Assembly: GCA_944323935.1 (NCBI GenBank)
Contig: CALUUJ010000012.1
Span: 1 to 64,000, forward strand
Length of the DNA stretch: 64,000 nt
Origin: Candidatus Gastranaerophilales bacterium
Lineage (GTDB): Bacteria; Cyanobacteriota; Vampirovibrionia; Gastranaerophilales; Gastranaerophilaceae
Direction of reading: 5' to 3'
In this document: positions 26,587 to 36,649 of the stretch, piece by piece
Layout of the letters: each line of letters starts with the position of its first letter
Numbering within the stretch: position 1 is the first letter of the stretch
The notes under the pieces: generated by a model
The model's database searches: none
The model's input: the letters and a program-made list of their open reading frames with translations, nothing else
Told to the model about the DNA's origin: nothing
Program-made: the position numbers and the translations under genes

Positions 26587-29235
26587 CTATGCTTTTTGTT
26601 CTATTACTGCTTGAGCAGCTGCTAATCTCGCTTGCGGAATTCTGAATGGAGAGCAAGAAACATAATCTAAACCGATTTTGTTGCAGAATTTAACACTATC
26701 CGGGTCACCACCATGTTCACCGCAAACACCGCCAACAAGTTTCGGATTAACTTTCTTACCCTTTTCCATAGACATTTCAATTAATTGACCTACACCATTT
26801 GTATCTAATGTAGCAAACGGATTAGACGGAAGAATTTTTTGTTCAACATATCTGTTTAAGAACTTACCTTCAGCATCATCTCTTGAGTAACCAAATGTCA
26901 TTTGAGTAAGGTCATTAGTACCAAAAGAGAAGAATTCAGCGTGTTCTGCAATTTCATCAGCAGTTAAAGCAGCACGAGGAATTTCAATCATAGTACCAAA
27001 CTTATAGTCAACTTCAACTCCTTTTTCAGCCATAACATCTTTTGCTACACGAACTAATATTTCTTTAGCAACTTTAAGTTCGTTAACGTGACCGATTAAA
27101 GGAATCATAACCCAAGGTTGAACTGCATGACCTTCTTTCTTCAAATCACAGCAAGCTTCGAAAATAGCTCTTACTTGCATTTCATTGATTTCAGGATATG
27201 TTAAACCTAAACGGCATCCTCTCAATCCCATCATTGGATTTGCTTCTGATAAACCTTCCACAACATGGAGCAACTCTTCTTTTTCTTTTGAATCTTTACC
27301 TAAAGCTTTTAATGTTGCAACTTCGGCAATTAAATCCTCTTTAGATGGTAAGAATTCATGTAGTGGCGGATCTAAAAGACGAACTGTTAAAGGTTTATCG
27401 CCTAAAGCTTTAAACATTGCATAGAAATCATCATATTGCATTGGAAGAAGTTTATCTAAAGCTTCTTTTCTCGCTTCAGGAGTTCCTGCAATAATCATTT
27501 TTTGAACCCAAGGAAGTCTATCAGGATCCATAAACATATGTTCTGTTCTGCAAAGGCCTACGCCTTCAGCTCCAAACTTTAATGCATTTTCAATATCTTT
27601 TGGAGTATCAGCATTTGCTTCAACGTGCAATTTTTTAATTTCATTTACCCAAGTAAAGAATTTATTCCAATTGTCATCTATTTTAGCTTCAACTAATTTT
27701 ACAGCACCAGCCATTACGATACCCTTGCCACCATCTAATGATATAATGTCGTCTTTCTTATAAACAACACCATTAGCACCTGTTAAGGTTTCATTAGCAA
27801 GGTCAATTTTTATATCTTCACAGCCTGAAACACAAGGTTTTCCCATACCTTTAGCTACAACTGCTGCGTGAGAAGTGGCTCCGCCGCGCAATGTTAATAC
27901 ACCTTGTGATACGGCCATACCATGGATATCATCAGGGCAAGTTTCAACACGAACTAAAATTACTTTTTCGCCTGCTTCACCACGAGCTGCTGCTTCTTCC
28001 GTATCAAATACAATTTTACCTACAGCCGCTCCGGGAGATGCATTTACACCTGTTGCAATTTTATCAGCTTCTGCCATTGCTTTTGCATCAAAACATGGTA
28101 ATAATATTTGATTAACAGTATAAGGATCAACTAATTGAATAGCTCTTTCTTTTGTTATGATACCTTCTTCACACATATCAACAGCTATTTTTACTGCTGC
28201 AGCAGCAGTTCTTTTACCGTTTCTTGTTTGAAGAATATATAATTTACCTTTTTCAATTGTAAATTCCATATCTTGAACATCTTTATATCCAAGTTCAAGT
28301 TTTTTAGCTATATCAACATATTGTTTATATAATTCAGGCATTTCTGTTTCTAATTCAGCAATAGGTTTAGGAGTTCTTATACCTGCTACAACGTCTTCAC
28401 CTTGTGCATTTGTTAAGTATTCACCATAGAATTTGTTTTCACCTGTTGCAGGGTTACGAGTGAATGATACACCTGTTGCACAATCATCCCCCATGTTTCC
28501 GAATACCATTGTTTGAACATTAACTGCAGTTCCGAAGTTATGGTCGATTTTGTTCATATTTCTATATGCAACGGCACGTGGAATATTCCAAGAACGGAAT
28601 ACTGCTTCGATTGCTTCTTGTAATTGAACATATGGATCTTGTGGAAAATCTTTACCGGTTACTTCTTTTATAACCTTTTTGTATATTGGAATTAAAGACT
28701 TCCAACCTTCTGCGGAAACTTCAGTATCAGATTTTACACCTTCACGTTCTTTTACTTTTTCAACTTCAGATTCAAAATATTTTTGTCTGTCCATTTCCCA
28801 AGCTACAGAACCAAACATTGTTAAGAAACGGCGATAGCTGTCATAACAAAATCTTGGGTTGTTTGTTAATTTAACCATTGCTTCAACAGTTTCATCATTT
28901 AAACCTAAGTTTAATATAGTTTCCATCATACCAGGCATAGAAACTCTTGCGCCTGAACGAACAGAAACTAATAACGGATTTGTTTTATCGCCAAATTTTT
29001 TACCTGCTTGAACTTCAACTTCAGCCAATTTTGCCTTAACATCATCCATTAAGCCTTTAGGCATTTTATTGCCGTTGTTTATATATTCCATACAAGTTTC
29101 AGTTGTAATTGTTAAACCCGGAGGAACAGGCAAGCCTAAATTTGTCATTTCAGCTAAATTAGCACCTTTTCCGCCCAAAAGGTTCCTCATTGAAGAATTA
29201 CCTTCTTTGAATAACCATACTCGTTTCTCTGTCAT
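26587..29235 (-). CDS. ppdK: Pyruvate, phosphate dikinase
   Basis: An 882-aa enzyme that interconverts pyruvate, ATP and phosphate with phosphoenolpyruvate, AMP and pyrophosphate; in anaerobes it often replaces or complements pyruvate kinase. Order: N-terminal ATP-grasp domain (GGKGANLAEMTNLGLPVPPG), a swivelling domain with the phospho-histidine in GGATSHAAVVAKGMGKPCV near residue 450, and the C-terminal PEP barrel with GLCRTEHMF, SFGTNDLTQMTFGYSRDD and GVCGEHGGDP. The length matches the family. It is transcribed alone, with its own terminator. Confidence 0.98.
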   Translation of the reverse strand: MTEKRVWLFKEGNSSMRNLLGGKGANLAEMTNLGLPVPPGLTITTETCMEYINNGNKMPKGLMDDVKAKLAEVEVQAGKKFGDKTNPLLVSVRSGARVSMPGMMETILNLGLNDETVEAMVKLTNNPRFCYDSYRRFLTMFGSVAWEMDRQKYFESEVEKVKEREGVKSDTEVSAEGWKSLIPIYKKVIKEVTGKDFPQDPYVQLQEAIEAVFRSWNIPRAVAYRNMNKIDHNFGTAVNVQTMVFGNMGDDCATGVSFTRNPATGENKFYGEYLTNAQGEDVVAGIRTPKPIAELETEMPELYKQYVDIAKKLELGYKDVQDMEFTIEKGKLYILQTRNGKRTAAAAVKIAVDMCEEGIITKERAIQLVDPYTVNQILLPCFDAKAMAEADKIATGVNASPGAAVGKIVFDTEEAAARGEAGEKVILVRVETCPDDIHGMAVSQGVLTLRGGATSHAAVVAKGMGKPCVSGCEDIKIDLANETLTGANGVVYKKDDIISLDGGKGIVMAGAVKLVEAKIDDNWNKFFTWVNEIKKLHVEANADTPKDIENALKFGAEGVGLCRTEHMFMDPDRLPWVQKMIIAGTPEARKEALDKLLPMQYDDFYAMFKALGDKPLTVRLLDPPLHEFLPSKEDLIAEVATLKALGKDSKEKEELLHVVEGLSEANPMMGLRGCRLGLTYPEINEMQVRAIFEACCDLKKEGHAVQPWVMIPLIGHVNELKVAKEILVRVAKDVMAEKGVEVDYKFGTMIEIPRAALTADEIAEHAEFFSFGTNDLTQMTFGYSRDDAEGKFLNRYVEQKILPSNPFATLDTNGVGQLIEMSMEKGKKVNPKLVGGVCGEHGGDPDSVKFCNKIGLDYVSCSPFRIPQARLAAAQAVIEQKA

Positions 29236-29327
29236 TCTCTTCTCCTTAATTAACTTAAATTTCTATTATTATTTAAAATATCAAAACGATTTTTATAAAT
29301 TAACATGAACATAGCTTTTTCTCAAAC

Positions 29328-29963
29328 TCAGAACTTACCCCCCAACAAATAATACTCACTACAATATAATCCTGTACCTATTGGAGAACAATTAGCCTTC
29401 AATTTTGAACGTTTTCTGCCATTACCAAGTGCAGAAATATTATTCTTATATATATTTAAAAAGAATATATCCTGTCCGATTCTATTAGGTTTTTCAACTC
29501 CGTTAATATCAACAAACATAAAAAATAACGGCTGATTATCACTTATTATTTCATGTTCATTTTTTCTTACAGAAAGGATTGTACCATCTTTATCTACTAT
29601 AAATTTATCAAAATAAAACTGACTTTCTTTGGATACTAAACCACCATTCATTTTTCTGTAACTATATTTTTTTAATTGACGTAAGTCTATTTCAACTAAA
29701 TTAAAATAAGGCCTAAATCTTTCTAAAATATATTCTTCTGAAATTAATTTACCAGCTTCTTCTTCTGTCGGGATTATTGAACCTTCATGTAAATTAACCA
29801 ATGAAAAACAATAGTTTAATTGTTCGTATTCCGATTTCCATTTGGCAATTCTTTGAGCTTGTTCCATATTTATCAGATTAAATGGTAAAACAATCAAAAC
29901 AACTAACACTAAAATTAATATTACAGAAACTATATTGAATAAACTAAAAGAAAGATTTTTCAC
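29328..29963 (-). CDS. Pseudopilin-like protein lacking a canonical prepilin site
   Basis: A 211-aa protein with a single N-terminal membrane helix (residues 8-30), a helical spacer and a C-terminal globular part. The C-terminal part has the segment DINGVEKPNRIGQDIFF and a late cysteine pair (NCSPIGTGLYCSEY), as in pilin and minor-pseudopilin proteins of type IV pilus or type II secretion. The usual GFTLxE prepilin-peptidase site is absent: the start reads MKNLSFSLFNIVS. The start is a GTG overlapping the stop of the PHP gene by one base. Function is inferred from the C-terminal pattern only. Confidence 0.6.
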   Translation of the reverse strand: MKNLSFSLFNIVSVILILVLVVLIVLPFNLINMEQAQRIAKWKSEYEQLNYCFSLVNLHEGSIIPTEEEAGKLISEEYILERFRPYFNLVEIDLRQLKKYSYRKMNGGLVSKESQFYFDKFIVDKDGTILSVRKNEHEIISDNQPLFFMFVDINGVEKPNRIGQDIFFLNIYKNNISALGNGRKRSKLKANCSPIGTGLYCSEYYLLGGKF

Positions 29964-30805
29964 TATGCCAGTTCCATTCTTCTTTTTTCTTTCATCAATT
30001 CATCATAAATCCAATCTGGAACAAAATTTTTGCCCATAATAATATTCCCGTTATTAGGATTTGGTGCATGGAAATCAGATCCACCTGTAATAATAAGCCC
30101 GTATTTTTCAGCAAGAGTTGAAAAATATTCTATTATAGCCGGTGAATGTTTTCTGTGGTATGCTTCTAAACCTCTAAGCCCAAAATTCATCATTTCTTTA
30201 GTTAATTGATCAGCAATATCAACATCAAAAGGATGTGCAAAAACAGGAATGCCGCCCGCATCATAAATAACTTCAACAGCGTCAAAAGGAGTTACCGTTT
30301 TACGCTGAACATATACGTTTGAATTGTCATTTATGTATTTGTTGTATGCTTCAATAACACTTGCAGTTCCTCCTGCATTTGTTATTGCTTTTGCAATATG
30401 AGGTCGTCCAATACTGCCACCGGGTGCAACTTGTTTTGTTATACTATCATAAGTTATTTTTATACCTTCTTTTTTAGCAAGCAGAGTAATTATCTCTTTT
30501 GTTTGCTTAATACGAGCTTGTTGCTGGTTTTTTATCAATTTTTGAAAATCATTGTTATGTAAATCCATAAAATATCCAAGAATATGAACTTCATATCCTT
30601 TGTATATTGTATTGATTTCTACACCCGGAAGGATTTCAATAGATTTATCTTTTGCGTATTCTCGAGCTATATCAAATGAAAGCACATTATCATGGTCTGT
30701 AATGGCAATCGCACCAATTCCGGCATCTATTGCGGTATCAACAATCTTTTCGGGCGAAAAAGCGCCATCCGAATAAGATGTGTGGATATGTAAATCGACT
30801 TTCAC
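29963..30805 (-). CDS. PHP domain phosphoesterase
   Basis: A 280-aa PHP-family metallo-phosphoesterase resembling the TrpH/RNase AM group that hydrolyses 3',5'-nucleoside bisphosphates or short RNA 5' ends. Metal-binding motifs: DLHIHTSYSDG at residue 4, ITDHDN near 36, GVEIN near 60, FAHPFD near 190 and GGSDFHAPN near 240. It starts with GTG behind AAGGA, 18 nt after ymdB, and is translationally linked to the pseudopilin-like gene. The precise substrate is not fixed. Confidence 0.87.
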   Translation of the reverse strand: MKVDLHIHTSYSDGAFSPEKIVDTAIDAGIGAIAITDHDNVLSFDIAREYAKDKSIEILPGVEINTIYKGYEVHILGYFMDLHNNDFQKLIKNQQQARIKQTKEIITLLAKKEGIKITYDSITKQVAPGGSIGRPHIAKAITNAGGTASVIEAYNKYINDNSNVYVQRKTVTPFDAVEVIYDAGGIPVFAHPFDVDIADQLTKEMMNFGLRGLEAYHRKHSPAIIEYFSTLAEKYGLIITGGSDFHAPNPNNGNIIMGKNFVPDWIYDELMKEKRRMELA

Positions 30806-30823
30806 TTCCTTATCCTTTCATAA

Positions 30824-31633
30824 TCATATTTCCTCACTAATATATTTTTCATTAATTCTTTCAATAGCTTCTGCTTTCCCGGAAAAACAATCAACAGTAA
30901 TAATAACACCATTGACTTGGGAATCTCCAGAAGCAGCAACATCTAACCTTTCAGGGATAGATGTCAATAATCTGTTGACGGAAGATTCATAATCCATTCC
31001 AATCACTCCATTCATGTCGCCACAAAAACCTGCATCCGTAATATATGCGCAACAACCTTCATATATTCTTTCATCGGCTGTTTGAACATGTGTGTGTGTA
31101 CCAAAAACACCAGAAACACCCAGTTTAGCATAATATTTAGCCATGCAGATTTTTTCTGCTGTAGCTTCAGCGTGAATATCAATAATTATTACAGGTGTTT
31201 CTTTTTTTATTTCTTCTATAGTCTTAGTTAATATTTCCCAAGGTGAATCTATTAATCCCATAAACGTTCTGCCTAAAACATTTATTACACCTATTTTACA
31301 TTTTGATGTTTCAAAAATTCTATAGCCCTCACCGTGGGTACCTTTGGGATAATTTATCGGTCTTATAAGTTTATCGGCTTCATTTATATACTGAAAAATA
31401 TCTCGTTTATCCCAGATATGATTACCTGATGTAAAAGCGTTAATTCCATATGATATAAGTTCATTGTAATTTTTTTGAGTCAGACCAAAACCGTGTGAGG
31501 CATTTTCTGCATTAGCAATAATAAAATCAGGTTTATCTTCTTTTAGATTTTCAATATATCTTTTAACGGCAAGCCTGCCTGCCTTTCCGACTATATCACC
31601 TAAAAACATAATTTTTATTTTTGAATCTGACAT
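30824..31633 (-). CDS. ymdB: YmdB family metallophosphoesterase
   Basis: A 269-aa calcineurin-like phosphodiesterase of the YmdB family, active on 2',3'-cyclic nucleotides in Bacillus. Motifs: MFLGDIVGKAGR, NAENASHGFG, SGNHIWDKRD and DIHAEATAEK, then GTHTHVQTADE. It is placed directly after rny, the same order as in Firmicutes, which ties it to RNA turnover. A terminator-like hairpin lies between the two genes, so it may have its own promoter. Confidence 0.92.
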   Translation of the reverse strand: MSDSKIKIMFLGDIVGKAGRLAVKRYIENLKEDKPDFIIANAENASHGFGLTQKNYNELISYGINAFTSGNHIWDKRDIFQYINEADKLIRPINYPKGTHGEGYRIFETSKCKIGVINVLGRTFMGLIDSPWEILTKTIEEIKKETPVIIIDIHAEATAEKICMAKYYAKLGVSGVFGTHTHVQTADERIYEGCCAYITDAGFCGDMNGVIGMDYESSVNRLLTSIPERLDVAASGDSQVNGVIITVDCFSGKAEAIERINEKYISEEI

Positions 31634-31686
31634 AATAATAATCTAATTTTCCCTGTATATTTTATAAGAACCATATAAAATAATAT

Positions 31687-31730
31687 TTTTAAAACAGAGA
31701 GAGAATTCATTTTAGTTCAAATTCTCTCTC
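31687..31730 (-). terminator. Terminator between rny and ymdB
   Basis: An 11-bp inverted repeat (31697-31707 with 31720-31730) closes a 12-nt loop and is followed on the minus strand by a short U-rich run. It starts just after the rny stop codon. Confidence 0.7.
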
Positions 31731-31736
31731 AAATTT

Positions 31737-33287
31737 TTATTTCGCAACTTCGGTTGTTCTTATCTCTCTAACAACAGTTACTCTTATCTGTCCAGGATAA
31801 TCAAGCTCTTCTTCTATACGTTTTGCTATATCTCTGGCAAGTCTTGCTGAAGCAACGTCATCAAATTTTTCGGGTTGAACTATAACTCTTACTTCTCTAC
31901 CGGCTTGAACCGCAAAAGATTGTTTTATTCCATCATAACTTAATGCTATTTCTTCAAGTTTTTGTAATCTCTTAATATAGATTTCTAGAGTATCACGTCT
32001 TGAACCTGGTCTACCAGCGGAAATTGCATCAGCTAATTTTACAAGAACAGCTTCTATTGTATTTGCTGTTACATCGTCATGGTGAGCTTCTATAGCATGG
32101 ACAACTTCTTCTTTCTCACCATATTTTCTTGCCAGTTCAACACCTAATTCTATGTGAGTTCCTTCTTGAGTTTGATCAACCGCTTTACCAATATCGTGTA
32201 ATAATCCGGCACGTTTTGCTATTTTTACATTTGCTCCGATTTCAGATGCAATCATGCCTGCAATATGACCGACTTCTAAAGAGTGAAGCAAAACATTTTG
32301 ACCATAACTTGTTCTATAATATAATCTTCCTAATGTTTTTACCAACTCTTTATTAAGGTTCATAATGCCCATTTCCATTGCGGCATTTTCACCTTCTTGT
32401 TTAATTTTTTGATCAATTTCAACTCTGGCTTTTTCAACCATTTCTTCAATTCGTACAGGATGTATACGCCCATCAGATACAAGTTTTTCAAGTGCCAGTT
32501 TCGCAATTTCTCTTCTAACCGGATCAAAACAAGAAAGCACTACTGCTTCAGGAGTATCATCAATAATTAAATCAACACCTGTTAGTGTTTCTAATGTACG
32601 AATATTCCTACCTTCACGTCCAATAATGCGGCCTTTCATTTCGTCAGAAGGTAAACTTACTGTAGCTACAGTTGATTCAATAACTTGATCTATTGCACAT
32701 CTTTGCATTACTGTAGTTAAAATTTCTTTTGCTTTTTCATTCGAAACTTCTTTAATATGGTTTTCATTTTCTCGAATTAAAGCATTTGCTTCTTGCTGTA
32801 AATCATTTTTCAATTGTTCAAAAAGAAGGTTTTTAGCTTCTTCAGAAGACATGCCTGATATTCTCTCAAGTTCTTGTATTTGCTTTTGTATTGTTTCAGC
32901 CAAATAATCTTCTTTATCAAGAACTGCATCCATTTTTCTTTGAAGTTCAGATTCTTTATTAACTATAGCTTGTTCTTTATCTTCGAGTAATTCCTCTCGT
33001 TTAGAAAGTTTTGCTTCGAGCTTCGAAAGCTCTTGTCTTCTTTCTTTCGTTTCTTCTTGAAATTTTTCAATATCCTTTTGTACAGCCTCTTTAGCAGCAA
33101 TCATTGCTTCTTTTTTATAAAGACTGTTTTTTTCTTCCATGTCTCTTAATAATGCTTCTTTTTCTTTTTTGCCTCTATTTGAATCTAAGAAAAACATCAA
33201 ACAAATAAATACCAAAAAACAAACAAGTATTACTAAAGTATTAATATCAATCTTAATTTTCCCGTACCTCGTTCTTTCTAAATGCAT
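31737..33287 (-). CDS. rny: Ribonuclease Y
   Basis: The membrane-bound endoribonuclease that starts mRNA decay. The 516-aa protein has one N-terminal membrane helix ([17 protein letters not shown]), a long charged coiled coil to about residue 200, a KH RNA-binding domain ([20 protein letters not shown]) and a catalytic HD domain ([13 protein letters not shown], with a later HH in EAHHDD). Neither possible start (GTG 33299, ATG 33287) has a ribosome site; the ATG is chosen. The length matches B. subtilis RNase Y. Confidence 0.96.
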   Translation of the reverse strand: MHLERTRYGKIKIDINTLVILVCFLVFICLMFFLDSNRGKKEKEALLRDMEEKNSLYKKEAMIAAKEAVQKDIEKFQEETKERRQELSKLEAKLSKREELLEDKEQAIVNKESELQRKMDAVLDKEDYLAETIQKQIQELERISGMSSEEAKNLLFEQLKNDLQQEANALIRENENHIKEVSNEKAKEILTTVMQRCAIDQVIESTVATVSLPSDEMKGRIIGREGRNIRTLETLTGVDLIIDDTPEAVVLSCFDPVRREIAKLALEKLVSDGRIHPVRIEEMVEKARVEIDQKIKQEGENAAMEMGIMNLNKELVKTLGRLYYRTSYGQNVLLHSLEVGHIAGMIASEIGANVKIAKRAGLLHDIGKAVDQTQEGTHIELGVELARKYGEKEEVVHAIEAHHDDVTANTIEAVLVKLADAISAGRPGSRRDTLEIYIKRLQKLEEIALSYDGIKQSFAVQAGREVRVIVQPEKFDDVASARLARDIAKRIEEELDYPGQIRVTVVREIRTTEVAK

Positions 33288-33498
33288 ACAAGGATGCACT
33301 TATGTAATATTAATATTTAAATAAATTTAACTTTAATTCATATATCAAAATTATGTTATTCTATTACTTATAGTAGTAATTCTAACATATAAAAACGGTT
33401 TTTAACAACATTTTTATATATTCTTATATGTTCTTAAAAAAAATTTGAATTTTTACTGGACATAAAAAATTTTTTATATTATATTACTTTTTGAACAA

Positions 33499-33584
33499 GC
33501 CTTGGTGGCGGAAGTGGTAGACGCGTTGGACTTAAAATCCAATTAGGCTCACCCCTAGTGCCGGTTCAAGTCCGGCTCAAGGCA
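33499..33584 (+). tRNA. tRNA-Leu (anticodon UAA)
   Basis: An 86-nt class II tRNA. Acceptor arms GCCTTGG (33499-33505) and TCAAGGC (33577-33583), with A as discriminator. Anticodon stem TTGGA/TCCAA encloses CTTAAAA, giving UAA. It has a long variable arm, and the T loop TTCAAGT is present. CCA is not encoded. A terminator follows. Confidence 0.95.
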
Positions 33585-33590
33585 AATTTT

Positions 33591-33617
33591 AAAAGACTCC
33601 TTTGGGGTCTTTTTTTT
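33591..33617 (+). terminator. Terminator of tRNA-Leu
   Basis: AAAAGACTCC pairs with GGGGTCTTTT around TTT, followed by more T. It lies 6 nt after the tRNA. Confidence 0.85.
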
Positions 33618-33624
33618 ATGAGAC

Positions 33625-33684
33625 GGATGCGAACCCACAAAACGAAGTTTTGTAAAAGGTTCAGCGCGAGTGAGCAGAGGCTGA
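33625..33684 (+). repeat. Post-tRNA nested-hairpin repeat, copy 1
   Basis: Outer arms GAACC (33631-33635) and GGTTC (33658-33662) enclose an inner perfect hairpin, ACAAAAC-GAA-GTTTTGT (33637-33653). A tail, AGCGCGAGTGAGCAGAGGCT plus GA, ends at 33684. The same structure and tail occur 9.5 kb away behind tRNA-Ser, while the bases between the stems differ. A weaker GATGAACC-like start followed by CGCGAACGAG lies downstream to about 33750 and may be a decayed further unit. Confidence 0.85.
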
Positions 33685-33787
33685 AATGGCAAAGGTGATG
33701 AACCTTAGACATTGAATGCCGTTTAACGCGAACGAGAAAGAAAGCGCAAATTCATCTTGCTCTATTCTTATAATACGGAATATATAG
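33685..33787. other. Non-coding spacer behind the repeat
   Basis: No gene or promoter is recognised. The piece is less AT-rich than its surroundings and contains the possible decayed repeat unit noted for copy 1. Confidence 0.4.
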
Positions 33788-35794
33788 TTAAACTCCTTTT
33801 TTATTATCAAAATTATCAGCTATTATTGCTGAAGCATTTGTTGTATTTATTGGAATTACAATTGAAGCACCGGTTTCTGGATGAACAGTTACTTGTCTTG
33901 GAATATACTCATTAGACATTACCTCAATTTCTGTTCCTAAAAAGTCTTTTGCCTGCATTCCATCAATTTCCATAATTTGTTTTTGTATAGCTTGTAATTC
34001 TGCCTTCATAGTTTGAACTTGCTTAGCTAAAACTGTATTTTCCGGATTATTAACAGATTCTGTATATAATCTATACATTTCTTGTCCTTTTGTCTTATAT
34101 TCAATAGTTAATTTTGATTTTTTAATTTGATCAAGTAATCTGGCTTCTTCACTCAAGTCATAATTTTGCTGGCCTCTAAGCTTAGCTAATTTACTTTCTA
34201 ATTTTGCAATTTCGAAATTATTTCCGTTTCTTTGAGCAAGAACTTCTTCTGGAGTGAATTGATACTGATTAAAGTCACCACCAAATCCCATAATACCTTG
34301 ACCGGCAGCATTACTTTCTATACAATCAATACCGTCTCTAAGAGATTTAATTGCAGCTATTTTCTCTTCTTCAGACAATTCTTTCAGTAAACTTACATCT
34401 ATATTTGAAGTATTAAATCCTGATGAATTTTGCATTGCAATTTTATATCTTAAATTATGTCCTCTTGCATAATCTCTCATTGCTGCAATTGCATCATCTA
34501 CATTATTATATCCTTGAATAAATTCTTTATTTCCACGAACTAATGGTTCTACCATCGCTGTTAATTCATCATCACTGTATGATACCATCTGATATAATTT
34601 ATCTTTTGCTAAAGCAGAAAAATCCATTTTCATTTGGGTATTCAATTTAGGCGGTTTTGAAGTTGATGCCCCTAAAAAACTACCCCCAGTTATTACATTA
34701 TCCTTCTCACCACTTTGAATTTTATCCAATAAATATTCAATAGCAATTCTTTCTTTGTCTTTCATCGGAAGTCTTTGTCTTAAAATTGCTTCATTTGCGT
34801 GAGTTGCTTCATGCCTTATAACCTCAGGTAGGTCAAATACACCTTCTCTATATGAGTTTTCATTTATTGTGATTGTATGGGTGGTTGCATTATAGCCTCC
34901 GCCTTGTTTGGGATCAGCTTTTACTACCTTAATTTCGGGTCTTAGTTTTTCAGGAATTCCGCATTCATCGCAAGCTTCTTTATATAGAGATTTAACTTCT
35001 GCCTCTATTTGTTCACTAGACATTGCTGCACGTCTTTTACCTTCAGCAGTTTCTGTAAACTTCATTTTCTGCTTTTCTACTTTCACTTTTGATTCTTTAG
35101 TAAATAGAAACCGAAACATATCTTTTGCACGTGCAGAAATATTACTTGGTTTAAATTGGCTTGCTACTGCTTTTAAACCGGCTTTTGTAGTAAATAATGA
35201 TTTAATTTCTTTTAATGCATCAAGTGTTGTTCCCTTACTTACTTCTTTTGATATTTGAAGTTTTTGAGCTTTATCTAAAGATGATACTCCAAGCTCATTC
35301 ATTAATTTGGCTTCTTTTGCTACTTTAGCACTTTGTTTTGCACCAAGTACACTCATCGCAACACCAACTGTACCTTGTCCAACACCATTAAATGCTTTTT
35401 CTGCTTGGTCATATTCTTTATTTTTTATATTGACAGCTACATCAAATGCACTTTTTCCAAGCTGAAAAACACTTAATGCACCAAAACCAACTGCCATTAT
35501 CGGACCCAAAACAGGAACTAAAGAACAAGCAACAGCAGTAGCTGCAACCATTCCTATTGTCATAACAGGATGTTCAATAACTGCCGTTAAAGGCGATAAA
35601 ACTCCTTTTATAAAATTTTTGGCACATTCTGAAATATCAAATTTACCGTTATTTGATTTATCTTGTTTTTCACCCGAAATTTCTATAGAATCAGGTTTAT
35701 TTTCAAGTTTAATTTTTTCTTGCCTTTTTAAACTTTCTAGCCTATTGTTTGATGCTATATTATTTATCTTTAAATTATTATTAACTTCAAGCAT
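33788..35794 (-). CDS. Large zincin-like protein with HEATH motif and hydrophobic domain
   Basis: A 668-aa protein that I cannot assign to a named family. Residues 1-60 are polar and unstructured; 76-112 form glycine/alanine-rich hydrophobic segments (TIGMVAATAVACSLVPVLGPIM) followed by another around 138-152. A metallopeptidase-type HExxH, H328-E-A-T-H332 in VIRHEATHANEAI, is preceded by a beta-strand segment (ATTHTITINENSYR), as in zincins. The C-terminal 200 residues are helical with a coiled coil (EIAKLESKLAKLRGQQN). No signal peptide. The layout (membrane-active N-half, protease core) fits a toxin or effector, but that is inference. No immunity-like gene is adjacent. Confidence 0.65.
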   Translation of the reverse strand: MLEVNNNLKINNIASNNRLESLKRQEKIKLENKPDSIEISGEKQDKSNNGKFDISECAKNFIKGVLSPLTAVIEHPVMTIGMVAATAVACSLVPVLGPIMAVGFGALSVFQLGKSAFDVAVNIKNKEYDQAEKAFNGVGQGTVGVAMSVLGAKQSAKVAKEAKLMNELGVSSLDKAQKLQISKEVSKGTTLDALKEIKSLFTTKAGLKAVASQFKPSNISARAKDMFRFLFTKESKVKVEKQKMKFTETAEGKRRAAMSSEQIEAEVKSLYKEACDECGIPEKLRPEIKVVKADPKQGGGYNATTHTITINENSYREGVFDLPEVIRHEATHANEAILRQRLPMKDKERIAIEYLLDKIQSGEKDNVITGGSFLGASTSKPPKLNTQMKMDFSALAKDKLYQMVSYSDDELTAMVEPLVRGNKEFIQGYNNVDDAIAAMRDYARGHNLRYKIAMQNSSGFNTSNIDVSLLKELSEEEKIAAIKSLRDGIDCIESNAAGQGIMGFGGDFNQYQFTPEEVLAQRNGNNFEIAKLESKLAKLRGQQNYDLSEEARLLDQIKKSKLTIEYKTKGQEMYRLYTESVNNPENTVLAKQVQTMKAELQAIQKQIMEIDGMQAKDFLGTEIEVMSNEYIPRQVTVHPETGASIVIPINTTNASAIIADNFDNKKGV

Positions 35795-35865
35795 TATATT
35801 TTATACTCCATATTTCCCTTTATATAAATAAAGGAATTTTATGTAAGATAATTTACAATGATTTA

Positions 35866-36576
35866 TTATCTCTCTTCACAAAAAGAAATATTTCTTTCAA
35901 TTTCTTTCTTCCAAATTTCCAGAAAATATACCGAAAGAATTAAATATACAAACCACATAATAACAGTTGCAAAACAATTCGAGCCATTTATGTATGCAAA
36001 AATCCACATAATTAACGATATAAGATTTACAAAAAACCATATATACCATTGCTCAATACATCTTTTTACCGTTAGAAATTGACCAAAAATTGAAAATACT
36101 GTTGCTATAGAATCTAAATATGGATTTGAGTCTCCTGTTACTTTTAATAATATTGACACAATAACCGATATTATTATCATTAATGTTATATATATAAATC
36201 TCTCTTTATTTGTAAGTTTTGTTTTTATAATTTCTCTTACATCTTTCTTTAAGTGTTTTTTCCATTTGAAAATTCCTATTATCTCCATAGGAAGATAATA
36301 GAGCATATATAAACACAAATTACCGTAAAAACCGTTTTTTAATGATAAATATGAATAACAAAAAGTGCCTATAATTCCTATAAAATAGCAAGATACTCTT
36401 CCTTTACCGGCTAAAATTGTATAACTTATGCCGCAAACAGCAGAGATTAAGGCGATTTTATTATCGTTTATAAGAATTGAGGTTATGATTATAACTAAAA
36501 TTACAAATGGAAATAAGAAACGTTCATATTTCCCAAAATTTTTAAATTCTTCTTTTATTAATTTGATTAATTCCAT
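35866..36576 (-). CDS. PnuC-like nicotinamide riboside transporter
   Basis: A 236-aa integral membrane protein with about seven hydrophobic helices. The family pattern is visible in CYSYLSLKNGFYGNLCLYMLYYLPMEIIGIFKW and in FGQFLTVKRCIEQWYIWFFVNLISLIMW, the conserved substrate-lining Gln/Trp region of PnuC carriers, which import NAD precursors by facilitated diffusion. No nadR- or kinase-type partner is next to it. I am fairly sure of the family but not of the vitamin transported (related Pnu carriers take thiamine or riboflavin). Confidence 0.8.
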   Translation of the reverse strand: MELIKLIKEEFKNFGKYERFLFPFVILVIIITSILINDNKIALISAVCGISYTILAGKGRVSCYFIGIIGTFCYSYLSLKNGFYGNLCLYMLYYLPMEIIGIFKWKKHLKKDVREIIKTKLTNKERFIYITLMIIISVIVSILLKVTGDSNPYLDSIATVFSIFGQFLTVKRCIEQWYIWFFVNLISLIMWIFAYINGSNCFATVIMWFVYLILSVYFLEIWKKEIERNISFCEER

Positions 36577-36649
36577 AAGAAGAATTATAAAATAAAATAA
36601 ATTTTAATAAATTATTTAATTTCTATTGTGTTTGTTGTCTGCTGTTATT

